From Heracleum sosnowskyi (lineage: Eukaryota > Streptophyta > Magnoliopsida > Apiales > Apiaceae): a DNA stretch of 64,000 nucleotides. The notes beneath the pieces were generated by a model that was given only the letters and a program-made list of their open reading frames with translations, was not told the DNA's origin and did no database searches. Both the position numbers and the translations under genes were made by a program. The DNA lies in NCBI GenBank assembly GCA_030848705.1, contig CM061245.1:64258006-64322005 (forward strand). Reading direction: 5' to 3'. Shown here piece by piece: positions 35,041 through 44,280 of this stretch; positions within the stretch are counted from its first letter, which is position 1; every line of letters starts with the position of its first letter.

Positions 35041-35746
35041 TCTTATATATAATAAGAGTAAGGGAGATATTATCCAAAACTTTGGTCCTGATAGTTTGCT
35101 CCTCAGTACAGCCAAAACAATCTCAACCGTTAGATCTTAAATTTTTAAAAATAAACGATCAAGATTATATCATATAAAATAGAAATTATTATCTAAAAAG
35201 GATATAAGTCAAAAGTGAAGGTATTAGTATTAGAATTGGATTTTACGTAATTATAACTATTACATATCAAAATAACAAGGATCGTTAGATTTTAAAATAA
35301 ATAGATGAAAATCAATGGATCAAATATGAAAAAGTGTATTTGGTTGTTAGTTGGATTATATTAAAAATACTAAAAAATATATATTGATAATTCAAACCAA
35401 ATACATGAAAATTTCCTAAATCGAAAAGAATTCTCAAACTTCCTAAATAGTCAAATCTGATTTTTAAAACTAAAAATACAATACAAATAGTTAATTGAGC
35501 GTATAAAATCAAATAAATAAAGTCTAAATGTGATTTTTAGAACTCAAGTTGAAATACAAATTACTATAATTATAGATATTAAAAAGTGAGTCATGCGTTG
35601 CACGGGATCTTATCCAAGACTTTGATTCATGTACCGTCAAACTAATAAGTACTATTGATTTTGAAAAAGATAAATAAGAATTGTCATATATAATATTAAA
35701 AAGTGTCTTTGATTGTTATTAGAATTATATTTAAATACTAAACACT
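35041..35746 (+). mobile_element. Helitron-like repeats in tandem, left part
   Basis: Sequence from TCTTATATATAATAAGAG (35041) contains GATATTATCCAAAACTTTGG. At about 35587 a TGCGTTGCACGGG hairpin-like end occurs but is followed directly by GATCTTATCCAAGACTTTG (35607) instead of a CTAG end, as if a second copy had been joined head to tail. The second copy is cut by Gypsy-1 and resumes at 44281, ending CCGTGCATTGCATGGGCTATAAACTAG (about 44459-44485). The base before 35041 is T, not the usual A, so the 5' end is uncertain. Confidence 0.4.
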
Positions 35747-36408
35747 TGTTATGGATTAAAAAACGTGCTTGTGTATTAATTGCTAAGGATTAATGAGCTT
35801 CGAGCTTTTATGGCTGCACTTGTGTTTCGAGACTAAATCGGTCCTCACAAGATGCCTGCGTATCTCAATTCGTTATTGAGAATCAAGCCAAAGACGTAGT
35901 TCTTGGTGTTGCCCTCGGGGCTATGGCGGCAGGGGCACACCAAGGACGTAGTGACTTGTATGTCCTTATTCGAGGATGAAGTCTAAAACGTAGTTCTAAG
36001 GGTGCCTTTGTGGCTTGTTGCGCCTTCGAGGCGTGGTGACGTATGGATTTGTACCCAAAATGTAGTTCTGATTGTAGGATCAGGGTCCTTATATAGGCGT
36101 CTAGAGCCTGGTATTTATGGTATGTTTAGGAGACTTAGTGAATAAGTCTCCTTATTGATAATGGATAAACATCGTATTTCTTGCTGGAGAAAACTTTTCC
36201 TTGTTGATAAAGGCTATGACTCATTAATTGGGATTCTGGATCCTTCTTTGAGAAATTTACCATATTTTGGACTCTTTTCATGAGCTGTATATTTTTCTTA
36301 TTTATTAATTTCGTAATTAATAAATAATCAGGATTTTAGGCCTTAAATATTTGGCCTTTTCAAAGAATCAGCAATTATATTTCTATAATTACTTTTCTGT
36401 CCATATCA
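35747..36408 (-). repeat. Gypsy-1 3' LTR (662 bp)
   Basis: In element orientation it begins TGATATGGACAGAAAAG and ends AATCCATAACA. It follows the polypurine tract TTGGGGGGCAAA (complement of 36409-36420). It contains three dispersed copies of AGAACTACGT (the third with one change here). About 97.7% identical to the other LTR by eye. Confidence 0.93.
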
Positions 36409-36420
36409 TTTGCCCCCCAA
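36409..36420 (-). other. Gypsy-1 polypurine tract
   Basis: TTGGGGGGCAAA on the minus strand, directly upstream of the 3' LTR: the plus-strand primer site for reverse transcription. Confidence 0.8.
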
Positions 36421-36479
36421 CTTTTGGGAAAATCTTCTTGGGGTTTTCGTAGAAGTTATAGCGTGTTTTTCCTCAAAAT

Positions 36480-36995
36480 TTTCTATTTTAAGGGTATTTT
36501 CGACCTCAAAATAGGTCATTTTCGACCAGGATTTAGGTCATTTTCGACCTCATTTTCGACCAGGATTTCGGTCATTTTCGACCTCGTTTTCGACCTCAAC
36601 TGGTGTGAGGTCGAAGGTTTCGACCTCAATTTCCCAGTCTTTTTCGACCTCGATCGTTCGACCTCGATCACATATACTTTCGACCTCGTTTTGGTGCGAG
36701 GTCGAATGCTTCGACCTCAATTCTTAGTATGTCTTCGACCTCAGGTCTTCGACCTCGAACCTATACATTTTCGACCTCAATTTGGTGTGAGGTCGAAGGA
36801 TTCGAGCTCAATTCTCAGGTGTTTTTCGACTTCGAGTCTTCGAACTCGATCTAAGGTCTTTTCGACCTTAGTTTCATTATTTTTCGTTCTTCCTTGATTT
36901 CATTTGGGAGCTAGGTCGATGGATACGACCTCGATTTCTCATGTATTTTCGATTTCGTTCGTGCGACTTCGATTTAAGGTCTTTTCGACCTTGAA
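36480..36995. repeat. CGACCTC-rich array with 91-bp higher-order period
   Basis: The 7-mer CGACCTC occurs 13 times, and its inverted form GAGGTCG three times. GGTGYGAGGTCGAA recurs at 36602, 36693 and 36784, giving a 91-bp period; the copies become less regular toward 36990. The array lies in the 3' non-coding part of Gypsy-1, upstream of the antisense TATA box. It makes a 157-codon plus-strand frame by chance; I do not call that a gene. Nothing comparable is seen in the part of Gypsy-2 within the window. Confidence 0.85.
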
Positions 36996-37222
36996 TCTTT
37001 GTTTTTTGCCTTGACTTTATTTCAATTTAGCCCGAATTTCTTTTGGAATTTAATTTTCCATGTATGTGGGCCTTATTGGGCCTTAATTCGTTGGGCTTTA
37101 TATTTGCCTAAGCCTCAAATATTTTGGGCTTTGATTTTTGCAGTCCAGTGAGGACTTATAGGCCTTGACTGGCTACGGTCGGTTGCCCTTCCTTTAACCG
37201 GTTGGGTTCCCGGTCACTTGAT

Positions 37223-37495
37223 TATAAAAGAGTGGGATTTAAATTTCACTCTTCACTTCATACTTCTCTCTTTCTGAAAATTTCTCTCTAGTATTCTCAG
37301 TTTTCCTCTCTTTTTATTCCGTAGTAAGGTGATTTCCGGCAAGATTTCCGGAGTTGTATTTCACCGTTTTTCTGGGTTTTTTATTTGAAGATTTGAAGAA
37401 TTCTTTGAAGATTTGAAGTTTTTCTTTGAAGATTTGAACATTTCTGGGCTTTTTCTGGGTTTAAAATGGCTCATCGCGCTTCCCAACGTCTATGA
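37223..37495 (+). promoter_or_regulatory. Putative antisense promoter, leader and aborted ORF in Gypsy-1
   Basis: On the strand opposite to gag-pol, TATAAAA (37223-37229) stands about 30 bp before a CT-rich leader (CTCTTCACTTCATACTTCTCTC, starting about 37250). The leader runs through GAAGATTTGAA repeats to an ATG at 37466. The ORF (MAHRASQRL) stops after nine codons at 37493-37495. This is the layout of a plant RNA polymerase II promoter plus 5' UTR. In Gypsy-2 the matching 3' region carries the far end of an antisense gene, so I read this as the surviving start of the same kind of gene with its body deleted. That link is inference. Confidence 0.5.
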
Positions 37496-37893
37496 TAATG
37501 CACTAGGATTTCATAGAAGTTATACCGGTCTTTTTCGAGACTTGGGGTCTTTTTATCCCTTACCTGGGACTTACTACCCTTTTTTGGGGATTTTAATATA
37601 CACTAGTGTTTCACGAGTATCGTCTTGGTGTAAAGTGTGGAGCGACCTACACATTTACGACGATTTTACCTTATTCGAGGCTAACTTGTCATTTGCATAA
37701 GCCTCTTATGTCTTATACCATCTTGTTTTGGCTTCAAGCCTTTCATTGAGCATATCCAATGATGGGGTTTGGACTGAATGTCTTAGGTTTATGGGGTTTC
37801 AACCCTTACATAATATTCAAGTTTAAAAACTTGGATTGGTTTCGTCGACCTTATTTCTACTTGTCCTAGTAGTGAGTCCAGTCAGGACGTACT
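37496..37893. other. Gypsy-1 3' untranslated part next to pol
   Basis: No frame of interest. The stretch next to pol (about 37800-37893) matches Gypsy-2 62989-63085. Beyond that the two elements have unrelated sequence. Confidence 0.6.
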
Positions 37894-40800
37894 TTAAACA
37901 TAATAGACTTTCAAATTTGCAGCATGCCATGTCCTTGGCACTTTATGCCCTTCGAGGGTTTCTAGCTTGTACGAGCCTCGACCAAATACGTTCTTAACGC
38001 GATATGGTCCTTCCCAATTTGGGGCCAACTTGCCTTTTTGTCCAACTTCGGATGCCTCGATTTTTCGAAGAACCAAGTCTCCTTGTCGAAAGAACCTTTC
38101 TTTAACCCTTAGGTTGTAGTAGAAAGATGCCTTCTTTTGATGTTCAACTATCTTGGCGTTTGCCTCATCTCTAACTTCATCAATCAGATCAAAGGCTAGC
38201 CTCAAGCCTTCTTCATTTGTTTCTGGTTCATAAGCCTCAACTCTTGGAGACGTGTGAGTAATCTCCACTGGAACCACTGCCTCTGCCCCATATGCCAGCA
38301 GAAATGGGGTTTCCCTAGTGGTGACTTTGCAGGTAATACGATATGCCCAAAGTATGGGGAGCAATTCGTCTACCCAAGTGTTTCTGGAGCGTTCAACTCT
38401 TTTCTTCAGTCCATCTAGGATAATTCGATTTGCAACCTCAGCTTGCCCATTTGCTTGAGGATGGGCAATAGAAGTGAAGCGCAACTTGATATCGTTCTCA
38501 TCACAATATTTCTTGAACTCATCGTTGTTAAACTGAGTTCCATTGTCCGTGACCAGGACTCGTGGAATTCCATATCTGCATATCACATTTTTCCAGAAGA
38601 AATGCATCACTTGCTTGGTGGTTATCTTGGCTAATGGCTTAGCCTCAATCCACTTGGTGAAGTAGTCGATTGCTACTATCAAGAACTTTCGTTGTGCACT
38701 TGCCATTGGAAATGGTCCAAGTATATCCATTCCCCACATGGCAAATGGAATCGGTGAGTTTATGGATGTCAGCATCTCTGGTGGTTGCCTAACCACTGGT
38801 GCATGCTTCCGGCACCTTTCACATTTCTTCACGTAGCTTTTAGCATCAACAAGTATGCTTGGCCAGTAGAAACCTAGACGAGAGATTTTATGGGCAAGGG
38901 CTCTGCCCCCCAAGTGCTGCCCACAAATTCCTTCATGTACTTCCTTTAGGGTCAATTCTGCCTCTTGGGGTCTCAAGCACTTTAAGTATGGAATGATGAA
39001 AGACTTTTTGTATATGATTCCCTCAATTAGGGCATACCTTAAAGCTCTGACGTATAGCTTTCGTGCTTCTGAAGTGTCGTTGGGTAACCACCCAGTTTCT
39101 AGATGAGATTTGACGGGATCCATCCAGCAACTGCCAACATCAATGGGTGCTACCAACTTTCCATTGATGCTTGGGGTCTTCAAGACTTGGAAGTATACAC
39201 TTCCTGCATAGTTTTCAATTTCAGAAGAGGCAAACTTAGACAAGGCATCAGCCTTTACATTCTCTTCCCTTGGAATGTGTTCCACATAGCATTCATCAAA
39301 CTGAGTCATAATGGTCTTGACAAGTTTCAAGTACTTTGCCATGACTTCATCTCTGGCCTCAAATTCACCATTTACTTGGGAAACCACTAGCCTCGAATCT
39401 CCACATACTTTCAGAGTTTTGACCCTCAAGGCTCCAGCCAGCCTTAAACCAGCTATCAGAGTTTCATACTCAGCCTCATTGTTTGTCGTTGGGAAGTCAA
39501 GTTTTAGTGCATACTCTATGAGGAATCCATTAGGACTTTGTAGCACTAAACCGGCTCCACTTGATTTTGTTTTTGATGCTCCATCAAAATAGAGCACCCA
39601 ATATTCTTTGAAATCCATCTCTTGATCTTTCTCATCCTCCACTATTACTTCCTGCCCCCCCCCCCCGACTTCTTGGTTGTCAATGGTACATTCAACCATG
39701 AAGTCAGCAAGTGCTTGAGCTTTTATGGCCGTTCGAGGCTTATACTTGATGTCGAATTCACCCAATTCAATGACCCATTTGATCAACCTTCCACTAACTT
39801 GAGGGCTATGCAAGATGTTTCTTAGAGGTTGATCAGTCAAGACCTCTATCTTGTGAGCCTGGAAGTACGGGCGTAGCTTTCTTGAGGCCATTATCAAGGC
39901 TAAGGCAAACTTCTCAATCGTTGAGTAGTTTATTTCTGCCCCATGTAGAATCTTACTCACATAGTAGATGGGTTTCTGAACCTTCAATTCTTCTTTTACC
40001 AAAACGGCTCCAAGGGCTGTGCTAGAGACCGCCAAGTACAAATAGAGAATTTCCCCTGGCTTGGGCTTTGCCAACAGTGGTACCTCAGCCATGTATTTCT
40101 TCAGGGCCTCAAAGGCCTCTTGGCTCTCCGTTGTCCATTCAAAAAATTTCACCTTCTTAAGTGCTTTGAAGAAAGGTAAGCACTTTTCTCCTGACTTGGA
40201 GATGAATCTTCCCAGCGCTGCCACTCTTCCCGTTAGTTTCTGGACTTCTTTGATAGTCCGTGGAGGTTCCATATCTAGAATTGCTTTGATTTTGTCGGGA
40301 TTGGCCTCAATCCTTCTCTTGGAAACCATCAGGCCTAAAAACTTTCCCGAGCCTACACCAAAGGCACACTTAGCTGGATTTAACATCATCTTGTGGTGCC
40401 TTAGCACTTCAAATGCCTCTCGGAGGTGCTCAATGTGATCGGCCTTATCGAGGCTCTTGACTAGCATGTCATCTACGTAGAGCTCCATGGTTTTTTCAAT
40501 TAGGTGTTCAAAAATTTTGTTCACCAATCTTTGGTAGGTTGCCCCTGCATTCTTAAGTCCAAATGCCATGACTAAGTAACAGAAAACACCAAAGTCAGTG
40601 ATGAATGATACCTTGGAGATGTCATCTTTGTGCATCTTGATTTGGTTGTATCCACTAAAGTCATCCATGAAACTTAGCATCTCGTGCCCAGCTGTTGCAT
40701 CTATTAGTGCATCAATCCTTGGTAAGGGAAAACAATCCTTAGGACATGCATCATTCAAATCGGTGAAGTCGACGCACATCCTCCACATTCCATTAGCTTT

Positions 40801-41814
40801 TTTGACCATCACCGGGTTAGCCAACCATTCTGGGAATTGAATTTCCTCGATGAACCCGGCTTCTAAAAGCTTTTCAACTTCTTGTTTTATGGCTTCAAGC
40901 CTCTCTGGAGAAAAATTTCTCTTCTTTTGTTTCACTGTCTTCCTTTCTGGATCCACATTCAATTTGTGAGTTATCAATTGGGGATCGATCCCTGGCATGT
41001 CGGCCGCTGTCCAAGCAAAAACGTCATTGTTCTCTTGAAGAAAAGATATGAGTTTGCTTTTCAATGGTTCGGGCAGTAGTACCCCAACATAAGTTACCTT
41101 CTCTGGTTCACCTGGGACTAAAGGAATTGGGACCAAGTCCTCGGCCGGTTTTCCTCTTTTGTCCTCATTGTCGCTTGTATTCATGTATTCAATGGGGAGA
41201 ACCTGCCCCCCGATTCCATCAGGCCTTAACGCGGCTACATAACAACTTCTAGCCATTTTTTGGTCTCCTCGTTCTTCTCCAATTCCATTCCTCGTTGGGA
41301 ACTTGATTTTCAGATGATAAGATGAGGCAACAACCTTAAATGCATGAAGACCAGTCCTTCCAAGGATCACGTTGTAGGTTGAATTTGCCTTTATGACTAC
41401 AAAGTTTAACATTTGAGTAGATGTATTCATCCCTTGCCCCATGGTCATTGGGAGTTGAATAGTGCCTTCCACCTTTGACTCCACTCCATTGAATCCGTAT
41501 ATGGGCATATTCGAGGGTGTTAACTGAGAATCAGTGTAACCCATTTTGATAAAAGCATCGTGGAACAAGATGTCCATTGAAGCTCCATTGTCGACTAGGA
41601 CTCTCTTTGTTTCGGAATTGCCTATCATATGTATGATGACTAAAGGGTCATCGTGGGGGAACTTCACCCCTTCCAAGTCTGAGTCATCAAAACCTATTGA
41701 CACTTCCGTTCTGGCACGCTTCGGTGCTTCTCCAACCACAGTCATTACCTCTCGGGCATAAGCTTTTCTTGAGTTTCGAGAGGACCCAGCGGCGGTTGGT
41801 CCTCCAAATATCAT
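37894..41814 (-). CDS. pol: Gypsy-1 pol: protease, RT, RNase H, archaeal-type RNase H, integrase
   Basis: 1306 codons from the first in-frame Met (the frame is open from 41910). Domains in order: aspartic protease with VLVDNGASMDILF (about residue 72); reverse transcriptase with VDFTDLND and the catalytic YVDDML (about 40463-40480); a first RNase H whose usual TDAS is LAVS, so its first catalytic Asp is missing; a second RNase H with YFDGAS, NNEAEYE, GDSRLV and KADALSKF, the full D-E-D-D set of the archaeal type; integrase with the HHCC finger (HEGICGQHLGG...CERCRKH), WGMDILGPFP, VTDNGTQF and GQAEVANR (DDE triad intact); and a C-terminal WEGPYRV motif. It copies the RNA and inserts the DNA into the host genome. 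An in-frame stop and a frameshift upstream separate it from gag. Confidence 0.93.
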   Translation of the reverse strand: MIFGGPTAAGSSRNSRKAYAREVMTVVGEAPKRARTEVSIGFDDSDLEGVKFPHDDPLVIIHMIGNSETKRVLVDNGASMDILFHDAFIKMGYTDSQLTPSNMPIYGFNGVESKVEGTIQLPMTMGQGMNTSTQMLNFVVIKANSTYNVILGRTGLHAFKVVASSYHLKIKFPTRNGIGEERGDQKMARSCYVAALRPDGIGGQVLPIEYMNTSDNEDKRGKPAEDLVPIPLVPGEPEKVTYVGVLLPEPLKSKLISFLQENNDVFAWTAADMPGIDPQLITHKLNVDPERKTVKQKKRNFSPERLEAIKQEVEKLLEAGFIEEIQFPEWLANPVMVKKANGMWRMCVDFTDLNDACPKDCFPLPRIDALIDATAGHEMLSFMDDFSGYNQIKMHKDDISKVSFITDFGVFCYLVMAFGLKNAGATYQRLVNKIFEHLIEKTMELYVDDMLVKSLDKADHIEHLREAFEVLRHHKMMLNPAKCAFGVGSGKFLGLMVSKRRIEANPDKIKAILDMEPPRTIKEVQKLTGRVAALGRFISKSGEKCLPFFKALKKVKFFEWTTESQEAFEALKKYMAEVPLLAKPKPGEILYLYLAVSSTALGAVLVKEELKVQKPIYYVSKILHGAEINYSTIEKFALALIMASRKLRPYFQAHKIEVLTDQPLRNILHSPQVSGRLIKWVIELGEFDIKYKPRTAIKAQALADFMVECTIDNQEVGGGGQEVIVEDEKDQEMDFKEYWVLYFDGASKTKSSGAGLVLQSPNGFLIEYALKLDFPTTNNEAEYETLIAGLRLAGALRVKTLKVCGDSRLVVSQVNGEFEARDEVMAKYLKLVKTIMTQFDECYVEHIPREENVKADALSKFASSEIENYAGSVYFQVLKTPSINGKLVAPIDVGSCWMDPVKSHLETGWLPNDTSEARKLYVRALRYALIEGIIYKKSFIIPYLKCLRPQEAELTLKEVHEGICGQHLGGRALAHKISRLGFYWPSILVDAKSYVKKCERCRKHAPVVRQPPEMLTSINSPIPFAMWGMDILGPFPMASAQRKFLIVAIDYFTKWIEAKPLAKITTKQVMHFFWKNVICRYGIPRVLVTDNGTQFNNDEFKKYCDENDIKLRFTSIAHPQANGQAEVANRIILDGLKKRVERSRNTWVDELLPILWAYRITCKVTTRETPFLLAYGAEAVVPVEITHTSPRVEAYEPETNEEGLRLAFDLIDEVRDEANAKIVEHQKKASFYYNLRVKERFFRQGDLVLRKIEASEVGQKGKLAPNWEGPYRVKNVFGRGSYKLETLEGHKVPRTWHAANLKVYYV

Positions 41815-41910
41815 ATTGATGACTGGCCCTCGGGGCTTAGGGTTACGATCTTGGTCGTTGTCCCTTCTGTCATAATCCTTTCTTTCATAGTTTCCTCTTT
41901 GACTCCCTTG

Positions 41911-42240
41911 GTTTCAATCCTTGGTGAATTTGCCGAGTTTTCCTCTTCGTATCAGAAACTCAATTTCATCTTTCAGTTGCCTACAATCGTCGGTATCGTG
42001 ACCAACTTCTTTGTGGAACCGACAGAATTGGTTTTGGTTCCGCTTGGACAAGTCAGCCCTCATTGGTGTTGGCCATTTGAGATCCTCTTCCTTTGATATT
42101 TCCATCAGAATTTGACTCCTTGGAGTATTCAATCTTGCATACTCTGTAAATTTTGGCCCAAAGTTGCTCTTTTTTGGTGGAGAATCAGATCTCTTTGACG
42201 TTCTAGGAAATTTTTCCCTAACGTCATACTCTTGTGTTCC
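41911..42240 (-). pseudogene. gag: Gypsy-1 gag C-terminus (zinc knuckle), frame-shifted and stopped
   Basis: This frame carries NTPRSQILMEISKEEDLKWP and FCRFHKEVGHDTDDCRQL, the C-x2-H-x4-H-x4-C knuckle type of Tat gag, and is in the same frame as pol. A TGA at 41911-41913 replaces the Gly codon present in Gypsy-2. Upstream it is disconnected from the main gag frame by an indel in an A run (nine or ten T on the plus strand at about 42240-42250). Gypsy-2 has gag and pol in one frame here, so both breaks are lesions, not a programmed shift. Confidence 0.8.
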
Positions 42241-43580
42241 TTTTTTTTTCTTGCGTTCCCACTACCCTCGTTGGTGGGTTCATATTTTCTCATACTTTCT
42301 TCTGCTTTGATGTATTTGTCGGCTCTATCTTGGAGCTTTAACATGCTCTCGGGTGGGTGTTTTGCCAATGATCTTTTGAAGTGATCATCAGTAGTTCCTT
42401 GCTGCAGGGCTATCATAGCCACTTTGTCCTCCAAGTCTGGGACTTTCAGAGCCTCACGAGTGAATCGGTTAATGTAATCTCTCAAGGCTTCATTCTTACC
42501 TTGTTTAATTCCCATGAGTGATGGAGAGTTTTTCTCGTGCACTCTCCCACTTATGAATTGGTTGATAAACGCCTTGCTCAATTCTTTGAAGGACCCAATA
42601 GAATTGGGAGGCAAGCGGCTATACCAATGTTGTGCCATGCCTGCCAAGGTTTGGGGAAACGCCCTACACTTGACCGCATCGTTGGTCGGCTGCAACAGCA
42701 GTGCGTTGGAGAAGGTTCTCACATGGTTAGCGGGATCTCCCGTTCCATCATAAGCCTTGATCGTCGGCATCTTGAATTTTCTAGAGATGTTGGCTTTCAT
42801 GATGTCTTGAGTGAAGGGTGGTGTTGGATCATCAGGATGTCCTAGGGGCAACAAATCAGTAGGATCACCCCTTGGGGCCTCAGCCCTACTGCTTGTCCTT
42901 GGTGTTGGGTCGAGGTTGATCACCAGGACTCTTCCTTGATTTTGTGTCCTTGTGGCATCCTCTTCTGCCAATAAATTTTTGAGCCTTGCAGCCTCGGCTT
43001 CAAGGGACACAAGTTTTTCCTTAGTAGTTTCTCGATTGGTTTGGGAGGAACGTCTCCTTCTTGGGGCAACATCCCTCTCATCTCCTGTTGAGTAATTCTC
43101 ATCCTCGGTGTAGGGACCTGAGTAGTCTTGAAAAGGGGTTCGCTGATTTTGGGATCCCAGACCTTGAATATATGGGGGCACATAGGCCTCGTGATAGATG
43201 GGGTTGGCACAACTACTGCCCATCGGGGGTCGAGGTGGCATACCATAGGTTGGCATACCGAGAGTTTGGGTAGTATATTGGGGGAGATCGGTGGTGTGAA
43301 GTTGGAGACCACGTGGTGCGTTTGCAAGCAATGGAGTGGTTATGATTGGTTGTTGGAGAGTGGTCTCTGGTGGATCTCGTCCATGAACAACCATTTGTAG
43401 GGGATTCGTCCCTTCAGCAGTAATCGGGACTTCCGGTCTTTGAGTGGTGGTGATGGGGGCATCTACCCCTTCAGTGCCAGTGATTGGCGGTGGTTGGCTC
43501 GCCTGAGTTTCTGTTGCAGAAGTAAGAGGAAGTCCATCAGAAGTTTGAGGACCTCGAGTTGTTCTTCGTGTGTTTGCCAT
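42129..43580 (-). CDS. gag: Gypsy-1 gag, N-terminal and capsid part
   Basis: 483 codons from ATG at 43580 (MANTRRTTRG...), starting 33 bp inside the 5' LTR end. A Pro/Thr-rich N-terminus (residues 1-150) and a short coiled-coil piece (EKLVSLEAEAARLKNLL) lead to the retrotransposon gag capsid domain (FKMPTIKAYDGTGDPANHV, AFPQTLAGMAQHWYSRLPP, FKELSKAFINQF). Gag packages the element RNA. The last 40 or so codons are frame-shifted (ending GQNLQSMQD), so the zinc knuckle is not in this frame. Apart from that the frame is intact. Confidence 0.88.
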   Translation of the reverse strand: MANTRRTTRGPQTSDGLPLTSATETQASQPPPITGTEGVDAPITTTQRPEVPITAEGTNPLQMVVHGRDPPETTLQQPIITTPLLANAPRGLQLHTTDLPQYTTQTLGMPTYGMPPRPPMGSSCANPIYHEAYVPPYIQGLGSQNQRTPFQDYSGPYTEDENYSTGDERDVAPRRRRSSQTNRETTKEKLVSLEAEAARLKNLLAEEDATRTQNQGRVLVINLDPTPRTSSRAEAPRGDPTDLLPLGHPDDPTPPFTQDIMKANISRKFKMPTIKAYDGTGDPANHVRTFSNALLLQPTNDAVKCRAFPQTLAGMAQHWYSRLPPNSIGSFKELSKAFINQFISGRVHEKNSPSLMGIKQGKNEALRDYINRFTREALKVPDLEDKVAMIALQQGTTDDHFKRSLAKHPPESMLKLQDRADKYIKAEESMRKYEPTNEGSGNARKKKEHKSMTLGKNFLERQRDLILHQKRATLGQNLQSMQD

Positions 43581-43595
43581 AGTTGATATTGTCTT

Positions 43596-43611
43596 CCCAC
43601 AGACGGCGCCA
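43596..43611 (-). other. Gypsy-1 primer-binding site
   Basis: TGGCGCCGTCTGTGGG on the minus strand, 2 bp inside the 5' LTR. The first nine bases fit the 3' end of plant tRNA-Asp; the rest fits only partly. The same sequence is found in Gypsy-2. Confidence 0.7.
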
Positions 43612-43613
43612 AA

Positions 43614-44275
43614 TGTTATGGATTAAAAAACGTGCTTGTGTATTAATTGCTAAGGATTAATGAGCTTCGAGCTTTTATGGCTGCACTTGTGTTTCGAGAC
43701 TAAATCGGTGCTCACAAGATGCCTACGTATCTCAATTCGTTATTGAGAATCAAGCCAAAGACGTAGTTCTTGGTGTTGCCCTCGGGGCTATGGCGGCAGG
43801 GGCACACCAAGGACGTAGTGACTTGTATGTCCTTATTCGAGGATGAAGTCTAAAACGTAGTTCTAAGGGTGCCTTTGTGGCTTGTTGCGCCTTCGAGGCG
43901 TGGTGACGTATGGAGCTGTGCCCAAAACGTAGTTCTGATTGTAGGATCAGGGTCCTTATATAGGCGTCTGGAGCCTGGTATTTATGGTATGTTTAGGAGA
44001 CTTAGCGAATAAGTCTGCTTATTGATAATGGATAAACATCGTATTTCTTGCTGGAGAAGTCTTTTCCTTGTTGATAAAGGCTATGACTCATTAATTGGGA
44101 TTCTGGATCCTTCTTTGAGAAATTTACCATATTTTGGACTCTTTTCATAAGCTGTAAATTTTTCTTATTTATTAATTTCGTAATTAATAAATAATCAGGA
44201 TTTTAGGTCTTAAATATTTGGCCTTTCCAAAGAATCAGCAATTATATTTCTATAATTACTTTTCTGTCCATATCA
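43614..44275 (-). repeat. Gypsy-1 5' LTR (662 bp)
   Basis: Same length and ends as the 3' LTR. Three exact AGAACTACGT sites occur on the minus strand (complement at 43761-43770, 43855-43864 and 43927-43936). The outer and inner ones bracket the sequence missing from the Gypsy-2 LTR. Confidence 0.93.
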
Positions 44276-44280
44276 ACACT

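Larger units (their letters stand above)
35747..44275 (-). mobile_element. Gypsy-1: full-length Ty3/Gypsy Tat-type retrotransposon, TSD ACACT
   Basis: 8529 bp with two 662-bp LTRs, a primer-binding site, gag, pol and a polypurine tract in the right order on the minus strand. It is flanked by perfect 5-bp duplications ACACT (35742-35746 and 44276-44280). The order protease, reverse transcriptase, RNase H, second (archaeal-type) RNase H, integrase is that of plant Tat elements. Gag has one frameshift and one stop, while pol is open for 1306 codons. I count about 15 differences between the LTRs, roughly 2.3%. The non-coding 3' part (36409-37893) carries a tandem repeat and an apparent antisense promoter. 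Confidence 0.93.

Noticed and set aside
36424..36897. 157-codon plus-strand frame over the CGACCTC array
   Set aside because: Open only because the repeat lacks stops in that frame. The translation is a repetitive F-D-L pattern without domain features.
36480..36995. CRISPR-like repeat array
   Set aside because: Plant DNA. Short words are irregularly spaced and the 91-bp period has no repeat/spacer structure.
42129..42250. Programmed frameshift between gag and pol in Gypsy-1
   Set aside because: Gypsy-2 has one continuous frame here. The shift lies in an A run with an extra downstream stop, so it is better explained as a lesion.
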